Positions 27,385 to 36,428 are shown, numbered from the stretch's first letter. The stretch is 64,000 nucleotides of DNA from Bacteroidales bacterium (GCA_021738565.1 JAIPBT010000016.1:20938-84937), one strand, 5' to 3'. Numbers and translations: made by a program. Notes: generated from the letters alone by a model not told the origin.

Positions 27385-27527
27385 TGTGTTTTCATTCTCT
27401 GCGGTTTGATCAGCATTATTCCTTCTCCTTCAGAAAAATTGAATGTTGCACGATACAACAAAATTTAACATCAGTACCTAAGTCTGCAAAGCTAAATTTA
27501 CCTGCTTCCCGCTTCAAACAATAAATA

Positions 27528-27559
27528 ATGTCTGTCCACCCGACTTTATTGACAAGCAC
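27528..27559. mobile_element. Mini-element R5, 32-bp copy
   Basis: ATGTCTGTCC at the left and TTGACAAGCAC at the right match the ends of the copies at 45785-45820 and 32035-32180. Flanking TAAATA (27522-27527) and TAAATG (27560-27565) agree at 5 of 6 bases, as a decayed target duplication. It sits in the otherwise empty 337-bp gap before the beta-helix lipoprotein. Confidence 0.65.
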
Positions 27560-27721
27560 TAAATGCAGTGTTATCCGAACAATATCTGTTAACATGAACT
27601 TAACAGACCGTCATGAATATTAACAGAAACTTAAAAATGTAATAATCTTTACCTAATTTTTATTCGTTCTGTATGGCTTTAATTTGAAACATGAAATTAA
27701 TCATGTAAAACCATTACAGAA

Positions 27722-28891
27722 ATGAAAAAAATTACAGTCTTATTGTTTGCAGCAATTATTGCATTTGGATTCTCGTGTGATCCTGAAAATAATAATACCA
27801 ACGAAATTGTTGGCGGGATTCTCGTAGAGGAAAACATCAGCGGAGATGTTACCTGGGAGACAGGGAATATTTATGTCTTGGGTGGCCGGATAACAGTTTT
27901 AGACGGTGCATCACTTACCATCGAACCTGGCGTTGTGGTAAAAGGTCAGGCCGGAACTGGTTCCAACGCAACTGCCCTTCTCATTGCCCGCGGAGGCAAG
28001 ATCATGGCTGAAGGAACTGCTGAATCCCCCATCATTTTTACGTCATGGATCGATGAAATTGAGCCGGGAGATGTCGCAAGTCCCAACCTTGACCCTGAAT
28101 ATCCCGGACTCTGGGGTGGACTGATCGTACTCGGCAAAGCCCCGATCTCAGCAGATGCTGCTTCAGTTCAAATTGAAGGAATACCGGCATCTGATGCAAA
28201 TGGCCTTTACGGAGGCGATGTTGCTGATGATAATTCGGGCGTTATCAAATATATCTCCATCCGTCACGGCGGCGCCAACATAGGCGAAGGAAATGAGATC
28301 AACGGTTTAACCCTGGGTGGTGTCGGATCCGGAACCGTTATTGAAAATGTTGAGGTCGTATCCAACCAGGACGATGGTATCGAATGGTTTGGCGGAACTG
28401 TATCCGTTAAAAATGCAATCATCTGGAATACCGGAGATGACGCAATTGACACAGACCAGGCATGGGCCGGCACACTGGACAATTTTGTCATCATCAACCC
28501 GGGCGACGAGTGCTTTGAACTGGATGGCGCCGAAGGTACTGCCACTGCAAAGCATACCATTAAGAACGGACTGGTGCTTGCTGGAAATGCCCAAGGCCTT
28601 GCAGACCTCGATAACAAAGGTGCCGACGATCCCGGAAATTCATACCTCGATATGAATAATATTTACTTTGCCGATGTAAAGTATGGCCAAACTTTCGATG
28701 ACAATCCCGCAGAACTGACACTTGCTACTATTGAAGTTACAATACCGGATTCCCTCATAGTTACAGATTTCTTCCGGGAAGGAACCGATGCAGCTGTAAC
28801 CCTGGTTGGGGACCGCGCAAATACAGTTGGAGCAAATGTTGCCGCATTCAGCGGGTGGTCATGGGCTGCAGTAAGCGGAGCAATGGAATAA
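27722..28891 (+). CDS. Parallel beta-helix surface lipoprotein
   Basis: A 389-residue protein with a lipoprotein signal (MKKITVLLFAAIIAFGFSC). Repeated strand-turn units follow through most of the chain: LDGASLTIEPGVVVKGQ, ALLIARGGKIMAEG, and GIEWFGGTVSVKNAIIWNTGDDAIDTDQ. The ALLIARGGKIMAEGTAESPIIFTS segment is common in secreted right-handed beta-helix proteins of this phylum. It has many Asp/Gly turns and no recognisable catalytic set. The TonB-dependent receptor gene follows after a hairpin; the pair may act together as a surface-exposed ligand binder plus transporter. The ligand is unknown. Confidence 0.75.
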   Translation: MKKITVLLFAAIIAFGFSCDPENNNTNEIVGGILVEENISGDVTWETGNIYVLGGRITVLDGASLTIEPGVVVKGQAGTGSNATALLIARGGKIMAEGTAESPIIFTSWIDEIEPGDVASPNLDPEYPGLWGGLIVLGKAPISADAASVQIEGIPASDANGLYGGDVADDNSGVIKYISIRHGGANIGEGNEINGLTLGGVGSGTVIENVEVVSNQDDGIEWFGGTVSVKNAIIWNTGDDAIDTDQAWAGTLDNFVIINPGDECFELDGAEGTATAKHTIKNGLVLAGNAQGLADLDNKGADDPGNSYLDMNNIYFADVKYGQTFDDNPAELTLATIEVTIPDSLIVTDFFREGTDAAVTLVGDRANTVGANVAAFSGWSWAAVSGAME

Positions 28892-28925
28892 CATGTATTT
28901 ACAAGTTAGTTTAGGTTAGAAATAA

Positions 28926-28955
28926 AACACGCGGTTTACTGTCCGCGTGTTTTTC
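28926..28955 (+). terminator. Terminator/attenuator between lipoprotein and TonB receptor genes
   Basis: AACACGCGG pairs with CCGCGTGTT across an 8-nt loop and is followed by a T-run. It lies 35 nt after one stop and 28 nt before the next start, so it would lower read-through into the receptor gene. Confidence 0.85.
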
Positions 28956-28982
28956 ATGGTTTTAAAGTTCAGAAATTAAAAA

Positions 28983-31886
28983 ATGCGTATACAATTCTTT
29001 TCAGCAATATTGATCTCTTTTCTTATTCAGTCAGTCTATTCCCAGGAAGCAACGATCAGAGGTACTGTATTTGATGCAACTACCGGGGAATATTTACCCG
29101 GTGTGACCATATATGCCGAAGGCACTGCCTATGGAACAATTACTGACATCGACGGTGAATTCAGTATGGAAATGGCACCTGGATCATATGACATAAGAGT
29201 ATCCTTTATTTCCTATGAGACTGTAATTCTTAAGGATATTGAATGCCACAATGGTGAGGCAACAGTGCTTGAAGAGATAGGGCTAAAAACTGCAAACATC
29301 GATATTGAAGAGGTCGTGATCACTGCACAAACCATTAGAAATACGGAAAATGCACTGATGTCCATGAAAAAAAGATCCGTGAATGTCATGGATGGCATTT
29401 CGGCTGCCTCACTCCGGAAAATTGGAGATTCCGATGCTGCTGCATCCATTAAAAGGGTGTCCGGAGTGTCTGTCACCGGTGGTAAATATGTTTACATCAG
29501 GGGACTGGGCGACCGGTATACCAAAACCATTATGAATGGACTGGACATTCCGGGACTGGACCCCGACAGGAATGCCATTCAAATGGATCTATTTCCTACC
29601 AGCATCATCGACAACATCATGGTCCACAAAACTTTCAGTGCAGACCTTCCGGCTGATTTTACCGGAGGAGTTATTGATATAGAGATCAAAGATTTCCCGG
29701 CAAAAAAATCAGCATCATTGTCGGCCAGCACAGGTTACAACTCCTCTTTTCATTTCCATCAGGATTTCCTTTCATACAAGGGAGGATCAACAGATTTTCT
29801 TGGCTTTGATGATGGGTCACGCAGGATCCCTGCAAAAACTGATATACCTGAATTTGCTTATGCACTGGGTGATTTCGACGGTCCTACCGGACAAAGATAC
29901 CGGGACATCCTCAACGGCTTCAATCCCATCATGGCCGCATCGCCGGGCCTTAGCTTTATGGATTATGGCTTCAGTGCATCCTATGCCAACCAGGTGAACA
30001 AAAAGAAGGCTGATATCGGATATAACTTTGGATTTTCATACAAAAACAATACAGAATTATACACAGACGCTATCAATGCCCGGTATGGAATGAATGCCAT
30101 TCCGGATGTTTATGAACTTGAGGTGAGGGAATATCAAAATGGCGATTTCGGAACCAAAGATGTATTCCTGAGTGGACTTGCCGGGTTTGCAAGAAAGACC
30201 AATCGCTCAAAAATAAGAACGTATCTGCTTCATCTTCAAAATGGCAAATCCACTGCCGGTATTTTTGATTTTGAAGGATCAGACCAGGGGTCCAATTTTA
30301 CATCATTGCAGCATGTACTGGATTTCAGTCAACGATCCCTTACCAACATATTTATCGACGGGAAGCACAGAAAACCAGATTCTGACTGGGAACTGGTGTG
30401 GAAAGCTTCTCCGTCCCTTTCCATTCTCTATGACCCGGACGTACGCTTTTCACGATATGAAACCAATGACAACGGAAGCTTTCAGATAGGTACGGAAGTT
30501 GGTTTTCCCGAGAGGATATGGAGAAATCTGATGGAAACCGACGTTGCCAGTTCAGCACATGCAACCAGGTCATTTCTTTTTCGCGACAGGGAATCAAAAC
30601 TCAAGCTGGGAGGCGCCTATACTTTCAAGTACAGGACCTATTCCATCATCACATTCAAACTCAATGTTCGTGGCGGTGACAATGGGAACCTGTCTTTAAC
30701 AGGAGATCCCGACGAACTTCTTTCAGAAGCACTTAAGTGGCCGTATAACGGAGATGCCCGATATGGTACGGCATTTGAGAACGACCTCAACCCTGCCAAC
30801 AGTTACAATGCAAATGTAAATTATTTCGCAACATATGCATCAACAGACCTTGCACTGTCGAACCGCCTGAAAGCCAGTATAGGCTTACGTGCAGAAGAAT
30901 TCTACCAGAGGTATACAGGTCAGAACCAATCCGGATCGGAGGTACTCGACAACGAGGTTGTTCTGAATGACCTGAAACTTTTCCCAACGGTGAACCTGAT
31001 CCTGAATACATCCCAAAATCAGAACCTAAGGTTGTCCTATTCTAAGACAGTCGCGCGTCCTTCCCTGAAAGAACTGTCCTACGCGGAGATATATGATCCA
31101 TTGAGCGGGCGCACATTCATCGGAGGATTGCATGATGATACCGATCCGGTCAGCGGAATCACCTATTGGAACGGAAACCTTGTAAGTACAGATATTCATA
31201 ATTTCGATATCAGGTGGGAACACTTCTCAACCAATGCGCAGATGATATCCCTCAGTGGTTTCTATAAAAAATTTATCAATCCGATCGAAATGGTGCAGTT
31301 CGCAACCCAGACAGGAGCATTTCAGCCAAGAAATGTAGGTAATGGCAATGTTTACGGCGCAGAAGTCGAATTAAGACAAAACCTCGGTTTTATATCGGAA
31401 GTGCTTCAACCAATAAGTATCAATACCAATTTTACCTATACGGAATCAAGTATTGAACTGAGCAGTACCGAATATGAATCGAGGATCTATAACAAACGAA
31501 CAGGACAAGAAGTTACAGAAACACGAATTATGGCAGGACAGTCTCCCTACCTTGTAAATGCAGGAATATCATATAACGGAGGTACCAGTGGCTGGTGGAA
31601 AACCGTCGATGCAGGTTTGTATTACAATGTGCAGGGAACCACCCTCCAGTTCGTGGGTATCGCCGATCGCCCGGATGTATATTCCCTTCCGTTCCACAGT
31701 TTAAACTTCAATTCCAACATGAGCTTTGGGAATGACCACCAGTATAAACTGGGGATTAAATTTTCCAATATCCTTGGCTCGAAAAGGGAAATGGTGTATA
31801 AATCCTACCAGGCTGCCGATCAGTATTTTGAATACCGCGATCCGGGCAAGAGCATCTCTGTTAGCTTTGGCTACACATTCTTCTGA
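28983..31886 (+). CDS. TonB-dependent receptor with carboxypeptidase-like N-terminal domain
   Basis: A 967-residue outer-membrane receptor. After the signal peptide (ends QSVYSQ) comes a carboxypeptidase-like domain (about 24-105; ATIRGTVFDATTGEYLPGV). It is followed by the plug domain (about 110-235; SVTGGKYVYIRGLGDRYTKT, GGVIDIEIKDFP) and a long beta-barrel ending in aromatic FGYTFF. It lacks the SusC signature and a SusD partner, so it is more likely a transporter for a metal chelate, vitamin or peptide than for a glycan. The upstream beta-helix lipoprotein is the likely functional neighbour. Confidence 0.93.
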   Translation: MRIQFFSAILISFLIQSVYSQEATIRGTVFDATTGEYLPGVTIYAEGTAYGTITDIDGEFSMEMAPGSYDIRVSFISYETVILKDIECHNGEATVLEEIGLKTANIDIEEVVITAQTIRNTENALMSMKKRSVNVMDGISAASLRKIGDSDAAASIKRVSGVSVTGGKYVYIRGLGDRYTKTIMNGLDIPGLDPDRNAIQMDLFPTSIIDNIMVHKTFSADLPADFTGGVIDIEIKDFPAKKSASLSASTGYNSSFHFHQDFLSYKGGSTDFLGFDDGSRRIPAKTDIPEFAYALGDFDGPTGQRYRDILNGFNPIMAASPGLSFMDYGFSASYANQVNKKKADIGYNFGFSYKNNTELYTDAINARYGMNAIPDVYELEVREYQNGDFGTKDVFLSGLAGFARKTNRSKIRTYLLHLQNGKSTAGIFDFEGSDQGSNFTSLQHVLDFSQRSLTNIFIDGKHRKPDSDWELVWKASPSLSILYDPDVRFSRYETNDNGSFQIGTEVGFPERIWRNLMETDVASSAHATRSFLFRDRESKLKLGGAYTFKYRTYSIITFKLNVRGGDNGNLSLTGDPDELLSEALKWPYNGDARYGTAFENDLNPANSYNANVNYFATYASTDLALSNRLKASIGLRAEEFYQRYTGQNQSGSEVLDNEVVLNDLKLFPTVNLILNTSQNQNLRLSYSKTVARPSLKELSYAEIYDPLSGRTFIGGLHDDTDPVSGITYWNGNLVSTDIHNFDIRWEHFSTNAQMISLSGFYKKFINPIEMVQFATQTGAFQPRNVGNGNVYGAEVELRQNLGFISEVLQPISINTNFTYTESSIELSSTEYESRIYNKRTGQEVTETRIMAGQSPYLVNAGISYNGGTSGWWKTVDAGLYYNVQGTTLQFVGIADRPDVYSLPFHSLNFNSNMSFGNDHQYKLGIKFSNILGSKREMVYKSYQAADQYFEYRDPGKSISVSFGYTFF

Positions 31887-32028
31887 TGCAGCAATAGTAA
31901 AATAAAAATGCCGCAATTGAACCTATTCTTAACATAATTCTTTATCTTCAGTTACCAAATAAACAATAGAAATCTTAGTTAAAGGTTGAGCATATGTTAG
32001 CTTTTTCTTAATTTTTTGAACCGTATAT

Positions 32029-32186
32029 TAATTAGAGTCTGTCAATACAGTCCAGTGGCTGGATCATAATGTTCGTTTGCAAGGCCTGCGAAGTTGGGAA
32101 ATGCGGAGTCCCGATATATTATCGGGATGAGCAATTTACCGACGAGCGTAACGCAGCAAACGGACATTATGGACAGACACTAATTA
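32029..32186. mobile_element. Mini-element R5, 146-bp copy with target duplication and nested inverted repeat
   Basis: TAATTA occurs directly at 32029-32034 and 32181-32186. Between them, the element (32035-32180) runs from GAGTCTGTCAATACAG to GGACAGACAC. Just inside, CATAATGTTCGTTTGC (32065-32080) and GCAAACGGACATTATG (32156-32171) form a 15-of-16 inverted repeat. The middle holds a CCCGATATATTATCGGG hairpin. It has no ORF. It occupies the core of the 371-bp gap after the TonB receptor. Confidence 0.8.
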
Positions 32187-32257
32187 ATTGTTAAACGCGG
32201 CCATGTAAGGTTGAACAATAGAAGTTATTCTTTGTTTTTACATTTTGACCAACCCAA

Positions 32258-32764
32258 ATGCGTATGGAAGATCCCAGAAACAGACAGTACAGTAATGGAG
32301 AGATCACCGTATTCTGGAAGCCCTCAAAATGCATCCATGCAACCACTTGTTTCCGTGAACTGCTCGAAGTTTTTAATCCCGGCAGGAGACCATGGGTAAA
32401 TATGCAGGGAGCCCCCACCAGGAAAATAATCGAAGTGGTCAATAAATGTCCTACTCAGGCATTGGAGTGGAAATACAACCGTGACATGGACCCTGAGATG
32501 CTGGCTGTCAATGACAAGGGCAAGGAGGAAGTTACTCCTGAAACCATAAAAGAAGAAAAAAAATCAAAAGGGAATGCCAGGATCAATATTATGAAGAACG
32601 GTCCGATCGTGGTTGAAGGTAATTTCGAGGTAACAGGGACTGAAGGCAGCAAGCTGAAGAAAATGCAGATGACCTCATTTTGCAGGTGCGGAGGTTCAAA
32701 CAGCATGCCCTATTGCGACGGAACTCATCGAAAAATTGGTTTTATTGATACTGATTCACAATGA
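32258..32764 (+). CDS. YjdI-type 4Fe-4S ferredoxin fused to a CDGSH iron-sulfur domain
   Basis: This 168-residue protein joins two iron-sulfur modules. Residues about 10-75 match the YjdI/Fer4_19 domain, with Cys in SKCIHATTCFREL and VNKCPTQALEW. A charged linker rich in Lys/Glu (about 88-105) leads to a C-terminal CDGSH domain, FCRCGGSNSMPYCDGTH (about 142-158), which binds a 2Fe-2S cluster through three Cys and one His. It is likely a cytosolic redox or cluster-transfer protein. It overlaps the start of the next CDGSH gene by 4 nt, so the two are coupled. Confidence 0.92.
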   Translation: MRMEDPRNRQYSNGEITVFWKPSKCIHATTCFRELLEVFNPGRRPWVNMQGAPTRKIIEVVNKCPTQALEWKYNRDMDPEMLAVNDKGKEEVTPETIKEEKKSKGNARINIMKNGPIVVEGNFEVTGTEGSKLKKMQMTSFCRCGGSNSMPYCDGTHRKIGFIDTDSQ

Positions 32765-32952
32765 AAGTAGATACAGCACAATTTAAAGTTATCCCAAACG
32801 GTCCTTTACAGTTATCCGGTGATTTTGAACTCTATGATTCCCAGGGTGAAATAATAACCCGCCAGGGACCTGTTTTTCTTTGCAGATGCGGGATGAGTTC
32901 AGACAAGCCTTTTTGCGACGACTCCCATAAAACTGCAGAATTCAACGGATGA
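32761..32952 (+). CDS. Small CDGSH iron-sulfur protein
   Basis: A 63-residue single-domain protein, nearly all CDGSH fold. The cluster motif is CRCGMSSDKPFCDDSH, with the 3Cys-1His set intact. The preceding strand IPNGPLQLSGDFELYDSQG resembles the matching strand of the upstream fused protein, suggesting a duplication of the module. The start ATG overlaps the previous stop in the ATGA arrangement, typical of translational coupling. Confidence 0.93.
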   Translation: MKVDTAQFKVIPNGPLQLSGDFELYDSQGEIITRQGPVFLCRCGMSSDKPFCDDSHKTAEFNG

Positions 32953-32975
32953 AATGCTTTTACGCATGAAAAGGA

Positions 32976-32983
32976 TATCTTTG
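32976..32983 (+). promoter_or_regulatory. -7 promoter element of arcA (TATCTTTG)
   Basis: An exact TAnnTTTG match lies 27 nt before the arcA ATG, so arcA has its own start in addition to any read-through from the CDGSH pair. Confidence 0.5.
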
Positions 32984-33010
32984 CAAACTGAACACACATA
33001 GTTTTTAAGG

Positions 33011-34261
33011 ATGTCAAAAATCAGTATATATTCAGAAACCGATCCGCTTGAGGCTATCATTCTGCATCCACCTGGCCCGGAGGTTGAGAATATGACTCCA
33101 AAAAATGCAGAAAGAGCTTTATACAGTGACATACTCAACCTTGCTGTTGCAAGGAAAGAATACAATCAGCTTGAATGCCTTTTACAGCAAATTACCAATA
33201 CTTACAGGGTGTGTGATCTCCTGAAGGACATCCTGATATCCGTAGAAGTCAAGGAAAAGATCGTAAAAAAAACCTGCTACAATGAGCGAAGACCTGATCT
33301 TGTTAATTTTCTTATGGACCAGGATCCCAGTGAGCTCAGCAGGTTATTGATACAAGGAGTGCCGCAGGTCAGAGATACCCTAACCAATTATCTCTCCGAT
33401 GAAAACTTTGCTTTAAGACCCCTTCACAATTTCTTTTTTACGCGGGATGCAGCCATGGCCATCCACGATAAGGTAATTATTGGCAAAATGGCCAATAAAG
33501 TAAGAGACAGGGAAGCATTGATCATGGAATCCATCTTCAGCTACCATCCAAAATTAAAGAGCCAAACGATCATTGCCGAAGATACTGATCTTTCAGGTGG
33601 TAAGATATATATTGAGGGTGGTGATGTACTTGTTGCAAGAGAAGATATATTGCTTATAGGCATTGGTTCCAGAACTACAACACAGGGTGTGGATTATATT
33701 ATGAACCAGATCAGGCAGGAGAAAAGGAATTTCCATATTATTATTCAGGAATTGCCTGTAAAACCTGAATCCTTCATTCACCTGGACATGGTTTTTACAC
33801 TGCTTGATAAACATACTTGCATGTTGTATGAGCCCTTGATCCTTCAACCCAATAAATACGAAACAGTACACATGGAACTGGACAACGGAAAGGTTAAATC
33901 GATCCGTACTGTTGAAAACATCCCGGAGATCCTGTCAAAACTCGGAATGGAACTCCATCCAACTTATTGCGGCGGAAAAAGCGATACCAACATTCAGGAG
34001 CGGGAACAATGGCACAGCGGAGCAAACTTTTTTGCTGTAGGACCGGGGAAAATTATTGGATACAGCAGAAATATCAATACAATTGAAAATTTAAATCAAA
34101 ATGGATTTGAAGTATTGAAAGCAAGGGACCTGCTGAACGGTCAATACAATCTGGATGACTATGATAGGTATGTTATAACCATTGATGGCTCGGAACTGTC
34201 ACGTGGTGGGGGCGGTGTCCGCTGCATGACCATGCCTCTTAGCAGAAAATCAGTGAATTAG
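33011..34261 (+). CDS. arcA: Arginine deiminase
   Basis: A 416-residue amidinotransferase-fold enzyme that converts arginine to citrulline and ammonia. The signatures are SETDPLEAIILHPPGPE at the N-terminus, LHNFFFTRDAAM (first catalytic Asp), EGGDVLVAREDILLIGIGSRT, IHLDMVFTLLD (catalytic His) and the final GGGGVRCMTMPL, with the nucleophilic Cys at about 405. The downstream enzymes of the pathway (arcB, arcC) and an antiporter are absent here, so the citrulline may feed other routes. Confidence 0.94.
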   Translation: MSKISIYSETDPLEAIILHPPGPEVENMTPKNAERALYSDILNLAVARKEYNQLECLLQQITNTYRVCDLLKDILISVEVKEKIVKKTCYNERRPDLVNFLMDQDPSELSRLLIQGVPQVRDTLTNYLSDENFALRPLHNFFFTRDAAMAIHDKVIIGKMANKVRDREALIMESIFSYHPKLKSQTIIAEDTDLSGGKIYIEGGDVLVAREDILLIGIGSRTTTQGVDYIMNQIRQEKRNFHIIIQELPVKPESFIHLDMVFTLLDKHTCMLYEPLILQPNKYETVHMELDNGKVKSIRTVENIPEILSKLGMELHPTYCGGKSDTNIQEREQWHSGANFFAVGPGKIIGYSRNINTIENLNQNGFEVLKARDLLNGQYNLDDYDRYVITIDGSELSRGGGGVRCMTMPLSRKSVN

Positions 34262-34296
34262 ACTAAGAATTTCATAAGTACATTCATCCCATGTGC

Positions 34297-34311
34297 GGGG
34301 GCCTCTCCCCC
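34297..34311. terminator. GC-rich hairpin after arcA
   Basis: GGGGG and CCCCC enclose CCTCT, with TTCAT/ATGAA pairing further out. There is no T-tract, so its activity as a terminator is uncertain. Confidence 0.4.
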
Positions 34312-34411
34312 ATGAATAAATAAAATATTGCCTGCTAAACTCCTCAACAGGGAAATTATTTGCCTGCAACTTTCGATTTTCTGATTCTTCACCACATATA
34401 CATAAAAAAAG

Positions 34412-35704
34412 ATGAAGAAAATCAATGAAGAATTTCTGCATTTCCTGTGGAAAAACCAATTTTTAACAGGCGTAACATTAACATCTCCGGAAAATCAAAA
34501 GATCTGTGTGACCGACCCGGGATTTCAGAATAAGAATGCGGGACCGGATTTTTTGAATGCAAGGATTGAAATTGATGATACTACCTGGGCCGGGAATGTT
34601 GAATTGCACATTAATGCATCCGACTGGTTCAGGCACAGGCACCAGGAAGACGATGCATACGATTCGGTAATACTTCATGTGGTTTATTTCAATGATGCTG
34701 AAGTAAGCCGTTCGACGGGAGAGTTGATTCCAGCTGCAATATTAAGATTTCCTTCACTCATGTGGGACAACTTCAGGGAACTTCAACTCAAAAAAAAATG
34801 GATTCCATGCCAGGACCTTATAAGAAATATTTCTGCATTACAGAAAGCACAATGGACCTCTTCGCTTATGGCGGAAAAACTTATGAAAATTACAGGGATG
34901 ATAGCCACAAACATGAAAGACCTGAAAGGTCAGCATGATGCCATCTTCTCAAGAATTATTTTTAGATCATTTGGTCTGCCGGTGAATACAACTCCTTTTG
35001 AAATGCTTTCGCTTACAATACCTTATCCGGTTTTGCTGAGGAATAAAAACTCGGCCTTTACCCTGGAATCCTTGCTTTTCGGGCAGTCGGGCATGCTTGA
35101 TTCAGTGATTTCACATGACAAATATACCGAAGGACTTAAGCATGAATTCCAAAGGCACTCAGGGAAACTTCGGGATATAAATGTTCCGGCACAATCCTGG
35201 AAGTTTCTCAGAATGCGGCCTGCATCCTTTCCAACGGTCAGACTGGCCCAGCTGGCTTCGTTTATCAGCAAACTGTATCCTCCCCATCAGATCATCGAAT
35301 CACTGCCGGAAATTAAAGAACTTTATCACCTCCTGAGAGTCAGGGCAGGTGATTACTGGAACACCCATTACCTGCCCGGGAAAGAGTCAGCAAGCTCGAG
35401 AAAATACCTGGGAAAGCATTTTATCAGCAACTTGCTCATAAATGCCATAGTTCCCTATGTTTTTTATTACGGTAAAATTTCAGGAAGACAGAAATATTGT
35501 GATTACGGTTTATATATACTTGAGCATATATCGGCAGAAGATAATGCGATTACAAAAAAATGGAATAAATTTGGAATGAATAGCTGCAATGCTTTTGAAA
35601 GTCAGGCCCTGCTTTTCCTGTATAAAAATTATTGCAGTTCGGACAGATGCCTTGACTGCCAGTTCGGTAACAACCTGATTATTCATGGCCCGAATAAAAA
35701 ATAG
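34412..35704 (+). CDS. DUF2851 family protein
   Basis: A 430-residue cytosolic protein (no signal or membrane segment) of the DUF2851 family, widespread in this phylum and uncharacterised. The most conserved part is near the N-terminus: EEFLHFLWKNQ, DPGFQNKNAGPDFLNARI and WAGNVELHINASDW. The C-terminus has a Cys-rich patch, NYCSSDRCLDCQFG, which may bind metal. The combination of an Asp/Glu-rich core and Cys cluster suggests a nuclease-like or metal-dependent role, but no function is established. It overlaps the next gene by 20 nt. Confidence 0.88.
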   Translation: MKKINEEFLHFLWKNQFLTGVTLTSPENQKICVTDPGFQNKNAGPDFLNARIEIDDTTWAGNVELHINASDWFRHRHQEDDAYDSVILHVVYFNDAEVSRSTGELIPAAILRFPSLMWDNFRELQLKKKWIPCQDLIRNISALQKAQWTSSLMAEKLMKITGMIATNMKDLKGQHDAIFSRIIFRSFGLPVNTTPFEMLSLTIPYPVLLRNKNSAFTLESLLFGQSGMLDSVISHDKYTEGLKHEFQRHSGKLRDINVPAQSWKFLRMRPASFPTVRLAQLASFISKLYPPHQIIESLPEIKELYHLLRVRAGDYWNTHYLPGKESASSRKYLGKHFISNLLINAIVPYVFYYGKISGRQKYCDYGLYILEHISAEDNAITKKWNKFGMNSCNAFESQALLFLYKNYCSSDRCLDCQFGNNLIIHGPNKK

Positions 35705-35966
35705 AAATGTCACTTCAATCTATACTGCACTGGTATTGCTCCTTTTTGTCATTTTCATTGGACTCGCCGGTTACCGAATCCAGGGATTTACTCTTGTAGA
35801 GGCATTTTACCAGACCATTATTACCATTGCCACAGTTGGATTCAAAGAAGTGCATGAACTCTCCCCTTCTGGAATGATTTTCACTGCATTCCTCATTATA
35901 TTCTCTTTCGGCATATTCGCATATGCCGTTACAACCCTTACAAGGTATATTGTAAAAGGTGCTTAA
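35685..35966 (+). CDS. Two-helix potassium-channel pore protein without RCK domain
   Basis: A 93-residue protein with the M1-pore-M2 plan: M1 at about 13-30, a pore loop AFYQTIITIATVGFKEVHELSP at about 39-60, and M2 at about 62-85. The filter reads TVGFKE rather than the usual TVGYGD or TVGFGE, so the second filter Gly is replaced by Lys. The cytosolic RCK/TrkA domain normally fused to such pores in this phylum is missing, and the following 117 bp carry no reading frame for it. It could be a degenerate channel, a modulatory subunit or a truncated gene. It overlaps DUF2851 by 20 nt. Confidence 0.75.
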   Translation: MARIKNRNVTSIYTALVLLLFVIFIGLAGYRIQGFTLVEAFYQTIITIATVGFKEVHELSPSGMIFTAFLIIFSFGIFAYAVTTLTRYIVKGA

Positions 35967-36014
35967 TACCTTAGAATCTACTGTATATCAGTACAAAATT
36001 ATTTCTGTTGAATA

Positions 36015-36044
36015 TTGCAATATTGAAAAAAATAAATACCTTTG
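36015..36044 (+). promoter_or_regulatory. Promoter of rpsO (TTG-N19-TACCTTTG)
   Basis: TTG at 36015-36017, exactly 19 nt of spacer, then TACCTTTG at 36037-36044 is a full match to the Bacteroidota housekeeping promoter. The ATG is 40 nt downstream of the -7 box. Confidence 0.8.
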
Positions 36045-36083
36045 CGTCTCTAAAATTAGAAACAGATTTAAAGTATAGCAAGA

Positions 36084-36353
36084 ATGTATTTAACGGCTGA
36101 AAAGAAACAGGAAATTTTCAAGAAGTACGGAAAATCAGATACCGATACCGGCTCTGCTGAAGGTCAGATTGCTCTGTTTACATACAGGATCAACCATCTT
36201 ACAGATCATTTGAAGCTCAACAAGAAGGATCACAGTACACAGCGGGCACTGCTTCGGTTGGTAGGTAAACGCAGAAGTCTGCTTGATTATCTGAAAGAAA
36301 GAAATATTGAACGCTACAGAACACTTATCAAAGATCTGAAAATCAGGAAATAA
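36084..36353 (+). CDS. rpsO: 30S ribosomal protein S15
   Basis: An 89-residue ribosomal protein of standard length. It has the S15 signature GSAEGQIALFTYRINHLTDHLK and LLRLVGKRRSLLDYLKERN. It binds 16S rRNA in the central domain of the small subunit. It precedes pnp, the widely conserved rpsO-pnp order, but a strong terminator separates the two, so pnp expression depends on read-through or processing. Confidence 0.98.
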   Translation: MYLTAEKKQEIFKKYGKSDTDTGSAEGQIALFTYRINHLTDHLKLNKKDHSTQRALLRLVGKRRSLLDYLKERNIERYRTLIKDLKIRK

Positions 36354-36372
36354 AATAAATATTTTATATCGA

Positions 36373-36404
36373 AGAAAGGCAATTTGAAATTGCCTTTCTT
36401 TTTA
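36373..36404 (+). terminator. Intrinsic terminator between rpsO and pnp
   Basis: AGAAAGGCAA pairs with TTGCCTTTCT around a 7-nt loop and is followed by a T-run. It lies 20 nt after rpsO and 25 nt before the pnp ATG. Confidence 0.9.
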
Positions 36405-36428
36405 TATAGAATTTTCATTCTAAAAAAT

